A stretch of DNA of 64,000 nucleotides, from positions 386,453 through 450,452 of the forward strand of contig NC_018947.1 in assembly GCF_000304475.1 (NCBI RefSeq), given 5' to 3'. Shown here piece after piece: positions 19,482 through 27,658 of the stretch. Both the position numbers and the translations under genes were made by a program. The notes beneath the pieces were generated by a model. It did not search any database. It was not told the DNA's origin and saw only the letters and a program-made list of their open reading frames with translations. Origin of the DNA: Kazachstania africana CBS 2517. Its lineage: Eukaryota > Ascomycota > Saccharomycetes > Saccharomycetales > Saccharomycetaceae. Position 1 is the first letter of the stretch. The number at the start of each line of letters is the position of its first letter.

Positions 19482-20164
19482 GAAATTTTATATATGTATA
19501 TAAAACTTATTTATATAAAAAATTGATCACTATTGGAATGAGATAAAACAAGTGAAATTTTGACCAATGATAGTAATAGTTCTGTCATATGCAACTTGGT
19601 AGCAAAAAATGACTAGTGTTCAAAAAACCTTTTTTATTTTTGAGTTATTGATTTGTTCCTTTAAATATGTAATTCATTGCATTTGCATAGGTACTACACC
19701 AAGGAAAAAATAAAGACAGTCCAATATGCACTAAAAGAGAAAAATAAAGAGTTAATATTGCTCCGATAAGACCCAATCCTCATGGCTTCAAGATGATACT
19801 GACATTCTATATACTGTAAGTAGTCCTATAGACTTTTTTGTATCAAAGTTGCTATATTTTGAAGATGCGTGCTGCTAAAGATATAGATCTTTCAACATTT
19901 TTCAGATGACATGGTAAGTTGTAACGAGAGAATACGTCAAAATGAAAGATAGGAAGGGGTTTAAAACAAAAGATAGTAAAAATTATCAAAGAGGAATCTT
20001 CGAATCAAGATAAGCCTATAAGTATAAAACGACAAAATTGCTCAAGAAAGTCAAATTGATAAAAGTATTGATTAATTAGATAATATCCCTATAAAAATGA
20101 GGAAGAATAGTAATTTTCTACTTTAATAAACAAAAATACAAACCCATTCAAATCAAAGGTTCTT
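19482..20164. other. ACF2-DPH6 convergent 3' spacer
   Basis: About 680 bp of AT-rich sequence between two convergent stops. No gene, RNA or repeat recognised. Confidence 0.6.
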
Positions 20165-22273
20165 CTACAGTTTCAACTGCAATGCGAAAGAGTAACTCTC
20201 GCCGGTGTAATCAAACACCTGTTCTACTGGATAGAACTCAATACTTTCTCTATAGGATTCAAAAGATTCATATAACTTGTTATCACCAGATGGAGTAAAG
20301 TATAAAGTTATGTGACCCTTTCCTTTGATCTTTTCTAGAACTTCTTGAAGATCTACCGCAGAATTTGTGAAAACAGTAGTAAAATGTCTTTTCTTGGTTT
20401 TATTAGAGACAATAGCATCATGCTTCAAAGTAAATTGCTCGAGGAGTGAGTTTAATAGAACTTCAGTTTCCCTAGTATCAGTATCAATTTTGTCCTCTTC
20501 ATCATTTTCATAGTCTTCGTATTCATTTGAAACTATTGATTTTTTACAAGTTATACCACCCCATTCACATAACGCATCTCTTGGTAATTGTGAAACTTTA
20601 ACAATAACTAATAATGAAACTGGATCGTCCGTTTTTTCGAACCAAAGTTCTGATTCTTCACTCATCTTCTTGGCGTATAGAATCCACATATTACGCACTA
20701 TATCGACCAATTTCATATCAGTAATGTAACATGTCATGAAAAGTTGTTCTGTAGCATTTATAGCTTGTTTTAAGGTATCAAAATGGCGCAAAGACAAAGC
20801 ACTCTGTAAAATTGGTTCTTCTCTACCGACCATTTCCATTGATTGAGGTATTAAGGCTATTTGGCCACTAATGTAGCTAACTTGATTTTGATCCTTCTTA
20901 TACCAAATTGCTTGCGAGTACGGGCCAATATTACAAGGTGCCCAATATGATCTTCCCTGTACATGTAATCCATCTTTTTTATGATTAATCTGGATGTTTT
21001 GATCATGCTGCGCAAGTTCACAATTTATATCTATGACAACAGATAGCTGCAATTGTACATTGTCACCGAGGAGATTAGAACCAACACATGATCTTGAAGG
21101 CGGCAAAGGACCCCATTTTGAAATATTAAAGAATTCATTGTAGATTTTGTTCACCGTACCAAAATTCGACATATTTGATAAAATAAGAGATGAGCTTAGA
21201 ATTTGTGACTGACTTAACTTGTATTCATTCAATACCATGAATAATTGTTCAAAAATATCAGTTGCTTGAGACTCGACCGTTTCGAAGTTTTTATTTGGTC
21301 TTAGATTTGAAACATAAAGTAAATTATCCACTTTAACTACAGAATAAGTCATGTAAAAGTCATTGAAATATGAGATCGATTTCATTCCTGGTAAGAGTTC
21401 AGCATCTCCTAGCCTGTTTATCAATTCATGCCATTTTTCACTTAATAAAGGTGGCTGTGGGATTTTATCCAACTGATTTTGAAGAAAACCATCTGGAAGT
21501 GACCTTTCTACAAATTCTACATTCAATCTAGCATTGAAAACACCGTCATTATTATTGCCATTGTCATAACTTTCAGTACTTTTTAGTTTTAAATAACCTC
21601 TATCAAAAAATGGGGCGTCGAGGACCATAGTTTCAAATTCACCGCCTTCACCACAAATATGCACATCATACATCTGATTGAGTCTAATCATTATGGGCAA
21701 AATTTCGGGCAATGACTTTCCAAGATGCGACTCATTTAGGCCTTCTGCGGCAACTTTAATTATCCTGGCATCAAGTCTTCCTGTTTCATCACCACTTTTG
21801 GACATGAAAGCCATTTCTGTCATCAACTCCAGTTGATTTCGTTGCCACAAGTAACTCAACACACTTAAACCTAGTCTATTACAAACGTTTTCCACTCTAT
21901 TACGCTGATATGATGATAAAATTGCCCCTACGCTCACAGCTTCCAATTCAGGATACTTAAATTGAAGATTCTTTAAAAATTCAAATAGCTGTTCAATTTC
22001 ATCGTCTTGAGTTTGCGTGTAGTTCAATTTAACATTCTTCGACGTATTCTTCACTATAGGCCATCTATGAATAGCTATAGTTTTACTGATACACGATGAA
22101 TAGTATGATACGATATCAAATCCTACCGTTTGAAACATAAAACTATCAATCTCTTGCTCATTTTCTGATGGATATAAATTCCCCAAAGCAATTAATTCGT
22201 GCCCTTGCTTAAGACAATGTAGGATGTTGAAAAATGAGTCCTTGCCCCCCGATACCAAAGCCACAAACTTCAT
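20165..22273 (-). CDS. DPH6: Diphthine-ammonia ligase
   Basis: 702 residues (685 in S. cerevisiae). It catalyses the last, ATP-dependent amidation step that makes diphthamide on the translocation factor eEF2. The N-terminal ATP-pyrophosphatase (adenine nucleotide alpha hydrolase) domain starts with the P-loop VSGGKDS at residues 7-13 and contains the family signature GEGGEFETMVLDAPFF near 208-223. Two YjgF/RidA-like domains follow: one at about 300-435 (YVSNLRPN) and one at about 440-570 (YWAPCNIGPYSQAIW and ISGQIALIPQSMEMVG). The C-terminal 100 residues include an acidic linker. This domain order is diagnostic. It starts 250 bp from tRNA-Ala. Confidence 0.95.
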   Translation of the reverse strand: MKFVALVSGGKDSFFNILHCLKQGHELIALGNLYPSENEQEIDSFMFQTVGFDIVSYYSSCISKTIAIHRWPIVKNTSKNVKLNYTQTQDDEIEQLFEFLKNLQFKYPELEAVSVGAILSSYQRNRVENVCNRLGLSVLSYLWQRNQLELMTEMAFMSKSGDETGRLDARIIKVAAEGLNESHLGKSLPEILPIMIRLNQMYDVHICGEGGEFETMVLDAPFFDRGYLKLKSTESYDNGNNNDGVFNARLNVEFVERSLPDGFLQNQLDKIPQPPLLSEKWHELINRLGDAELLPGMKSISYFNDFYMTYSVVKVDNLLYVSNLRPNKNFETVESQATDIFEQLFMVLNEYKLSQSQILSSSLILSNMSNFGTVNKIYNEFFNISKWGPLPPSRSCVGSNLLGDNVQLQLSVVIDINCELAQHDQNIQINHKKDGLHVQGRSYWAPCNIGPYSQAIWYKKDQNQVSYISGQIALIPQSMEMVGREEPILQSALSLRHFDTLKQAINATEQLFMTCYITDMKLVDIVRNMWILYAKKMSEESELWFEKTDDPVSLLVIVKVSQLPRDALCEWGGITCKKSIVSNEYEDYENDEEDKIDTDTRETEVLLNSLLEQFTLKHDAIVSNKTKKRHFTTVFTNSAVDLQEVLEKIKGKGHITLYFTPSGDNKLYESFESYRESIEFYPVEQVFDYTGESYSFALQLKL

Positions 22274-22522
22274 TAGTCTACCTCTTGTTGATCTCTTCTT
22301 CCGGAGTGATGAGCTAAAGCGTTTTCAGGTGTCTCGATGAGCTTTAAAATTCAAAATCTGAAAAAGTTCATATATCTCTGAGAAACGCATAGAGACATAG
22401 AAAGGTCACATCTCAACCAATTCATTGGAACTTAAGTGAGGCTTATAGTCAGATACAATAAGCAAGTTTGGGATCATTAATGAAAACTTTCTAACATGTA
22501 ATATTATTTAAAAAAAATAAAT

Positions 22523-22595
22523 TGGACGAGTCCGGAATCGAACCGAAGACCTCTCCCATGCTAAGGGAGCGCGCTACCAACTACGCCACACGCCC
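22523..22595 (-). tRNA. tRNA-Ala: tRNA-Ala (anticodon AGC)
   Basis: Read on the minus strand from 22595, a 73-nt cloverleaf nearly identical to S. cerevisiae tRNA-Ala(AGC). The acceptor GGGCGTG pairs imperfectly, as in the yeast Ala tRNA, with CTCGTCC, and carries discriminator A. The anticodon arm is CTCCC-TTAGCAT-GGGAG with anticodon AGC. The B box is GGTTCGATTCC. It has no intron. The plus-strand A run at 22510-22517 is the T-run terminator. A solo LTR lies 26 bp upstream of its 5' end. Confidence 0.97.
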
Positions 22596-22616
22596 TACTC
22601 TGTTGAAGGATATGTG

Positions 22617-22621
22617 TCAAA
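22617..22621. repeat. Left target-site duplication of LTR copy 2
   Basis: TCAAA here matches TCAAA at 23022-23026 beyond the LTR; 22-26 bp upstream of tRNA-Ala. Confidence 0.82.
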
Positions 22622-23021
22622 TATTGTAAGTTCAATACGGTAACAAGACAGATAATACAGAGAGAATATGACACGGCTTGTGTATATTCTAATTCAGGGA
22701 CAGAGAGCGTGGAAATCGATCTGATCGTATAACTATAGCTAAAAGCGTATCAAATAGCTTGTTCTTTTTTTATATAAAATTATAAAGTAAGATAAAAGAT
22801 TAAGAACAAATATGACGAAGAATTCCTTTTTATAGTGTGGAATTCTTCAAGATGACAAAAGTTGCGTCTATGAAAAGTTTTCACCAATATTCAGCCAAGT
22901 TCAATAATGTGAAATATTTAATTTAATAAATTGAACAGCAGGTGTCTAGGTTTTGATTCTGGGAAAGCAGTCACACGAATTTAGAGCTTAATGTTGTAGT
23001 TTCCCAGTCTATGTTACAACA
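22622..23021 (+). mobile_element. Solo LTR, copy 2, next to tRNA-Ala
   Basis: 400 bp, about 95% identical to the LTR at 292-692 and in the same plus-strand orientation, but its other end faces the tRNA. Exact 5-bp duplications (TCAAA) flank it, which independently confirms the same ends: TATTGTAAG at the left and GTTACAACA at the right. There is no internal coding region. Differences from copy 1 cluster in the first 20 and last 40 bases; the 3'-terminal inverted pair TGTTGTA (22992-22998) and TACAACA (23015-23021) is unchanged. Position upstream of a tRNA gene suggests a Ty3-type integrase; family not proven. Confidence 0.88.
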
Positions 23022-23026
23022 TCAAA
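23022..23026. repeat. Right target-site duplication of LTR copy 2
   Basis: TCAAA, partner of 22617-22621. Confidence 0.82.
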
Positions 23027-23885
23027 TTGCTAACCATATCATATATATAAAAAGATAAAAACCCCTCCCATAATTCTCCTGAGTTTAGTAGGGTAGGATG
23101 AAATTGAGACACTTTATGCGTAATATGGGCTAAGAAGGGATTGGTATTGACCTTCAGGGGGGGATTTGTACAGTGTGGGTTACAAGGAATATAAAATATA
23201 GCACTCAAGCTCAAACCACGATTTCGTTTGGTCAACTTTTCTTCTGAAATCCACAACTTCTCTTCAATGTATCCCTCCAATAGGAACATTCAGTAACCTA
23301 TTCGTCTGGGCTACAGAAAACTTTGACGTTTACGGTGCGTAGTTTTTAAATTGCCGCACCAGGCTCTTGACTAAGTGCCAATTTCATTGCATGCTACATC
23401 GAGAAATCACCCACTTATACATACTGTAAGATTACTAATGATGTTCTGAACAAACTAGCTTGGCCAGATTATCATAGTTGCTGCCCGTAAGAGTGTTGGT
23501 TCCATTACTTAAGATATACGAATTACAATGATTGAATGACAAAAACAAGGTTCATGACGGCATGCAGTTTTTTCTTTTTATGAAAATCTCAGTTTTTAAA
23601 AGGAAAAGAAATCAAACAGTGTCCATACCAATTACATTGAAACCCAATCTTGAAGAATCTAAGGCTGGTAAACAATTTAGCACGTCCCGAGGCTATATCA
23701 CAGGCATTGCTACAAATAACTGATCCGTAAAATGAAAGAAGGTTTCTACTTACTGACGCCTTTAACTAATCTGGGCTTGACTCGTATCTGGATGCAAGAT
23801 AAACAATAAGCTATTACAAGTAAGTTTTCTTTTAAAATTTTCCTCATATGACCATTAATATATTTAAATATATTGAAAGTAATAT
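23027..23885. other. Spacer between LTR copy 2 and PUT1
   Basis: About 860 bp with no recognised gene. It holds a 53-codon plus-strand frame from ATG 23562 to 23723 (basic and Ser/Thr-rich, containing KRKRNQTVSIPITLKP) and a 91-codon minus-strand frame (23014-23289) that runs into the LTR end. Neither resembles a family I know. They could be retroelement or gene remnants, or chance. Confidence 0.4.
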
Positions 23886-25319
23886 TTATTTAACGACTGC
23901 CATTAGAATAGATTTCAATAATGGCCACCCGTTATCTGATCTGACAGCATCGCCATTTTCCTGTAATCTTCGTAGAAGATAATCCTTCGTTTCAATAGCA
24001 GGACCCCAAGGCACATACTTTATGATATTTTTAACGTTGTGATAATTGATCAGCTCGTGTGTGACATTATCTCCCATGCCTAACAACTGAGCAAAGATAA
24101 CATTTGCATTTAAATGATTATTTAAATAATAATCTTTCAAAAAAATTGACGCAACTAATTGGGATTGATAGTTATGTGAAGCAATTACTAAATGACCAAA
24201 TACGGAATTCACAGTATTGAGACACATATCGTTTATAATATCAATCATAACATTATTGTAATTGTCATCCGTTTCCTTTTTGTCACTGAAAATAATTTCC
24301 GACCTATTTGGTTCCGAGTGAATATATGCTCCTCTAACTAATTTAACACCTAACTTGTAACCACCTAATTGAGCCAATTTCATTTCATTTTTTAGATGTG
24401 TTTCTGAATCTTTTAAGTACAATTGCCAAGTCCCAATGCATGAAATTAGCGGGAAACTTGTTGGATTATATTTTTGGAAAAGAATTCTCTGTAACTTATA
24501 CACACCGTTGAACTGTAAATCAAATTTTTCTGCATCAATAGTGGTTAAGAAAAACGGTGCTTTCCTATGAGGAAACTTTTTGTAAAGTTCCTTATTCAAT
24601 TGATAAATTTCATTTGTGATGCGACAACAATTTGCTATCAATTGTTTGGTATTTTCATTATTTGATGGATCAAAATTGAGCATGGCATCATTTAAATTTT
24701 CTACTAATGCAGAAGGTTTCAATGCAATGTACCCTGGCGCGATATCATTTAAATTAGTTAAATCTGGCTTCAATTGGCTTAAGAAATTTGGTCTTAAAAC
24801 GTTATGAATAGAGTTTATTGTTTCGTCTACGATAGTATCGATATTGACAGGCTTCTTTTTGGAACCTTCTGCATTTTCAATAGTTAATGAAAGCATCATG
24901 TTAGAGATTCCTCTCTTTTGTAAAAATTTACCACAATCAACCACTTCACTGAAGGTTTCCCCTCCACAGTACACTTTTGAAATGGTCAATCTAAGAATTG
25001 ATACTGGGACGTAAGGAAACATCTTGATACAGAAATTGAGTAGCGATCTATTCAAAGTGGCCACACTGATCAAAGTCAACGACCAGAGTTGACCCTTGGA
25101 CAGAGACTTCAAATATTCTATTGAATTGGGCGGGTTCAATCCTGCAATGGAACGAACAGCATCAAAATTGCGATTATACAGATACAAATCTGAAGATGAT
25201 GTCATTGAAGCATTCTCATTCTTCTTAGTATTTGTCTTTGAAACGTACAATCTCTTTAAACAAGTATAACTACGATAATTTTTCGAAAATAGAACTGGTA
25301 CCAATAGCCTCTGTTTCAT
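23886..25319 (-). CDS. PUT1: Mitochondrial proline dehydrogenase
   Basis: 477 residues (476 in S. cerevisiae). A FAD enzyme of the mitochondrial inner membrane that oxidises proline to pyrroline-5-carboxylate, the first step of proline use as nitrogen source. The N-terminus is Arg/Lys/Ser-rich and lacks acidic residues (MKQRLLVPVLFSKNYRSYT), fitting a mitochondrial presequence. The barrel signatures are visible: KLGVKLVRGAYIHSE, VIASHNYQSQL, and the C-terminal YVPWGPAIETKDYLLRRLQE, whose Arg pair binds the substrate carboxylate. A perfect Put3-type site lies 141 bp upstream. Gene order RRN5-PUT1-DPH6 matches YLR141W-YLR143W. Confidence 0.96.
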   Translation of the reverse strand: MKQRLLVPVLFSKNYRSYTCLKRLYVSKTNTKKNENASMTSSSDLYLYNRNFDAVRSIAGLNPPNSIEYLKSLSKGQLWSLTLISVATLNRSLLNFCIKMFPYVPVSILRLTISKVYCGGETFSEVVDCGKFLQKRGISNMMLSLTIENAEGSKKKPVNIDTIVDETINSIHNVLRPNFLSQLKPDLTNLNDIAPGYIALKPSALVENLNDAMLNFDPSNNENTKQLIANCCRITNEIYQLNKELYKKFPHRKAPFFLTTIDAEKFDLQFNGVYKLQRILFQKYNPTSFPLISCIGTWQLYLKDSETHLKNEMKLAQLGGYKLGVKLVRGAYIHSEPNRSEIIFSDKKETDDNYNNVMIDIINDMCLNTVNSVFGHLVIASHNYQSQLVASIFLKDYYLNNHLNANVIFAQLLGMGDNVTHELINYHNVKNIIKYVPWGPAIETKDYLLRRLQENGDAVRSDNGWPLLKSILMAVVK

Positions 25320-25459
25320 CTAAAGATACTCTTACCAGTCTCAAAAAAGCAAACTAGACAGAAAAATGATAGCAATGATAACTTATCCCAATAGAATAAT
25401 TCATCTCTTAATATACTTTCTGTAAATCTCATTTTCTTGGCAAATATTTGATAAGCAAT

Positions 25460-25475
25460 CGGAGCTCCAAAACCG
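25460..25475. promoter_or_regulatory. Put3-type site CGG-N10-CCG upstream of PUT1
   Basis: CGG at 25460-25462 and CCG at 25473-25475 with exactly ten bases between. Put3, a Zn2Cys6 factor, binds this spacing at PUT1 and PUT2 in S. cerevisiae and activates them with proline. It sits 141 bp before the PUT1 ATG, in the 224-bp RRN5-PUT1 gap. Confidence 0.8.
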
Positions 25476-25543
25476 ATTCGGCTGACCTCTCGGCTTCGCG
25501 TCGTTGTGAAAAACAAAAAAAAAATTGAGAGAAAGACAAATTT

Positions 25544-27154
25544 TTAAGATCTGACGAACCATTTTTTGAGTGTTTTGGAGATGTTGATGGGACAGTCAGT
25601 CTCGTCTAATGCTGCTAGTTGGTCCATGGTGGTGTCTTCAATGGTTGAGATAGTTGTGTCCTCGTATCCCTGGAAAAAAAAATTGAAAAGAGCGTCTTGG
25701 TGTCGTGTTGATTGGACCATATCTCTTGTCTCCAGGTAATTCGTTTCCCAATCGATCATTTCGAATTCCACAGGGTTATCTAGTCTGTTTTCGAATAAGG
25801 GAAGTTGGTCATCGCAAAATGGGTCTTCAAATTCCACGTTGGGGTCTATACTGGTCCCCTTGAGTCGTGTTTCGTAGACCTTTTCCAGTTTTCTTGCGTA
25901 GAGTTTCTCTGCATCGTTATATTTGTCTTCCAAGGTCGGGACCATACTTGTATCGTCGAGACGAGTCTCTGTCGGATCGCCTATAATGTCGTATGATACT
26001 GTCTTCTCGATCAATTTTGGGAGTATCGACTTGTTGGTTTCTCTTCTCTTGAAGACTTTACCATCGGCTGGTTTATATTCAATATCAAATTTTGTAATCA
26101 TATCTAGAATACTCTCACCCAACATGTATGCATGGTGACCTTCCTTCTTCATCAAAGTGACGGCATTTTCAATGCTTCTATCGGTCACCACATGTGGGTA
26201 TCGTTTCTCACTCTCAGAAAATGATATTACAAGATCGTCTGTTGTTTCTTCTCCTTCCTCCCGTGGTTCAAGACCCAGTAATTCTCTCTTTGATATACTT
26301 CTCTTGTGTATATTCGGTAATACAGCAAACCACAGTAATTTACGCACATGTTGTCTAACAACTAATTCCAAAATTTTCATTGTTTTATTCGACATTTTTA
26401 AAGGCGTTCGATAGTAACTCATGGGTCTAAACTTATCATTTTGTTGAAGTTGTCTCACGACGTTACTCTTACGATATATACGATTCCAACGTTTCTCCCA
26501 CTGTTTAATAGAAATCAAAGAATCTTCATTCTCTTGAAATTCATCAGGTGCACTTGCTTCAATTAAAATATCAGAAATCTTATTACTCAAGTAATCTTCT
26601 AATTCAATATAATTTTCATCCATTTCATATGCAATTGGATATTTTGATCTATCCCATAGACCAATGTATCGCATGTTTTTCAAAAATACTAAATTCTTCT
26701 TTAATACAAGATAATAGTTCAAAATTTCCATCTTACTCTTACCAGGAAGTTTCATACACCAATCATCAAGCCTATGTATCGAGAATCTCGAAATCAGTTG
26801 AAAAAATAATCTTTTCTCTTTACCACTCCAATACGTCCCCATTTCAAATGGTTTCTTACCGTACATCACTCTACGTCTAAATTTTACATCATTCAAAATC
26901 ATCTCATCAAACTGGATAGAACTCGACTTGTGTCTCTCCAAATTCGTTTCCACTTGTTTCTCCAAGTACCTGACGCTACTCTTGTAATGAATACGTGATC
27001 CACGGATTTCATAGTCTTTGTTGATCTTACCATCAACACGATAAAATTCAATGATCTCCCTGTTCAAAAGCCCCAGGTACTTCCTCACGATAATGTCATT
27101 GTCCGTGTACTTCTTGAGTCTCACCACTTTGGCCCGATTGGTTTTCGTCGTCAT
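25544..27154 (-). CDS. RRN5: RNA polymerase I upstream activation factor subunit
   Basis: 536 residues, much longer than the 363 of S. cerevisiae Rrn5. Rrn5 belongs to UAF, which binds the rDNA upstream element and recruits RNA polymerase I. The SANT/Myb-like segment is clear at about residues 108-150: YWSGKEKRLFFQLISRFSIH, RLDDWCMKLPGKSKMEILNYY. A conserved PIAYEM lies near 173-178, a Trp-rich KQWEKRWNRIYRKSNVVR near 218-235, and the family's tail ends in a Lys-Trp block (ISKTLKKWFVRS). The extra length is partly at the N-terminus and mostly an acidic region in the C-terminal third (about 370-520). Position matches YLR141W. PAC and RRPE motifs lie in its promoter. Confidence 0.87.
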   Translation of the reverse strand: MTTKTNRAKVVRLKKYTDNDIIVRKYLGLLNREIIEFYRVDGKINKDYEIRGSRIHYKSSVRYLEKQVETNLERHKSSSIQFDEMILNDVKFRRRVMYGKKPFEMGTYWSGKEKRLFFQLISRFSIHRLDDWCMKLPGKSKMEILNYYLVLKKNLVFLKNMRYIGLWDRSKYPIAYEMDENYIELEDYLSNKISDILIEASAPDEFQENEDSLISIKQWEKRWNRIYRKSNVVRQLQQNDKFRPMSYYRTPLKMSNKTMKILELVVRQHVRKLLWFAVLPNIHKRSISKRELLGLEPREEGEETTDDLVISFSESEKRYPHVVTDRSIENAVTLMKKEGHHAYMLGESILDMITKFDIEYKPADGKVFKRRETNKSILPKLIEKTVSYDIIGDPTETRLDDTSMVPTLEDKYNDAEKLYARKLEKVYETRLKGTSIDPNVEFEDPFCDDQLPLFENRLDNPVEFEMIDWETNYLETRDMVQSTRHQDALFNFFFQGYEDTTISTIEDTTMDQLAALDETDCPINISKTLKKWFVRS

Positions 27155-27658
27155 CTTTACCTTCTATTCCAATTCGAAGTGGATGTTAATCTCATCGCAA
27201 GCTAAATTTTTCAATTCAATATTAAATCTCGAAGAACATCAAATTTCGCTATACAGCAATAAGAGAGGCAGCCACGATGAGCCCCCATTGGTTATCGACT
27301 GCTTGACGTGAGATTGGCTAACCAGCAGCCAACAGATTCAGAGGGTTCATCCCGAGTTTCGAGATCTACAGAGTCTAAAATTGTGGGGGGAAATTCACAG
27401 CAGCCTTTTCAGAAGCAGTGCAACTCAACAGTAACGTCAACTAGACCACATTCCCAGCCAAATTGAGGCGAGATATACCTCATACTTGGTAGAATTACAT
27501 TCGCTAGATAGTAGGAAAATGCTGTTACCCGGTCGCTATTAGTTAATATCAGTTTGACAATGTTGGATTTGAAAGTATATGGAAGGCTAGTAGTGATACA
27601 CTGAAAGTCAGACACTACTTTTGAAAAACGAAGTGGATGGTTTGCTGATATACCGTCA
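27155..27658. other. RRN5-SLS1 divergent promoter region
   Basis: About 500 bp between divergent starts. It contains the PAC/RRPE pair at 27191-27213 near RRN5. No extra gene seen. Confidence 0.6.
27191..27213 (-). promoter_or_regulatory. PAC and RRPE motifs of RRN5
   Basis: Minus strand: GCGATGAG (27198-27191) is a PAC core and TGAAAAATTT (27213-27204) is a perfect RRPE ten-mer. They lie 37-59 bp upstream of the RRN5 ATG. This pair marks ribosome-biogenesis genes and is bound by Dot6/Tod6 (PAC) and Stb3 (RRPE) in baker's yeast. Confidence 0.75.

Noticed and set aside
23014..23289. 91-codon ATG frame at the right end of LTR copy 2
   Set aside because: Its end lies within the LTR boundary and target duplication, so the frame was created by the insertion; no motif seen.
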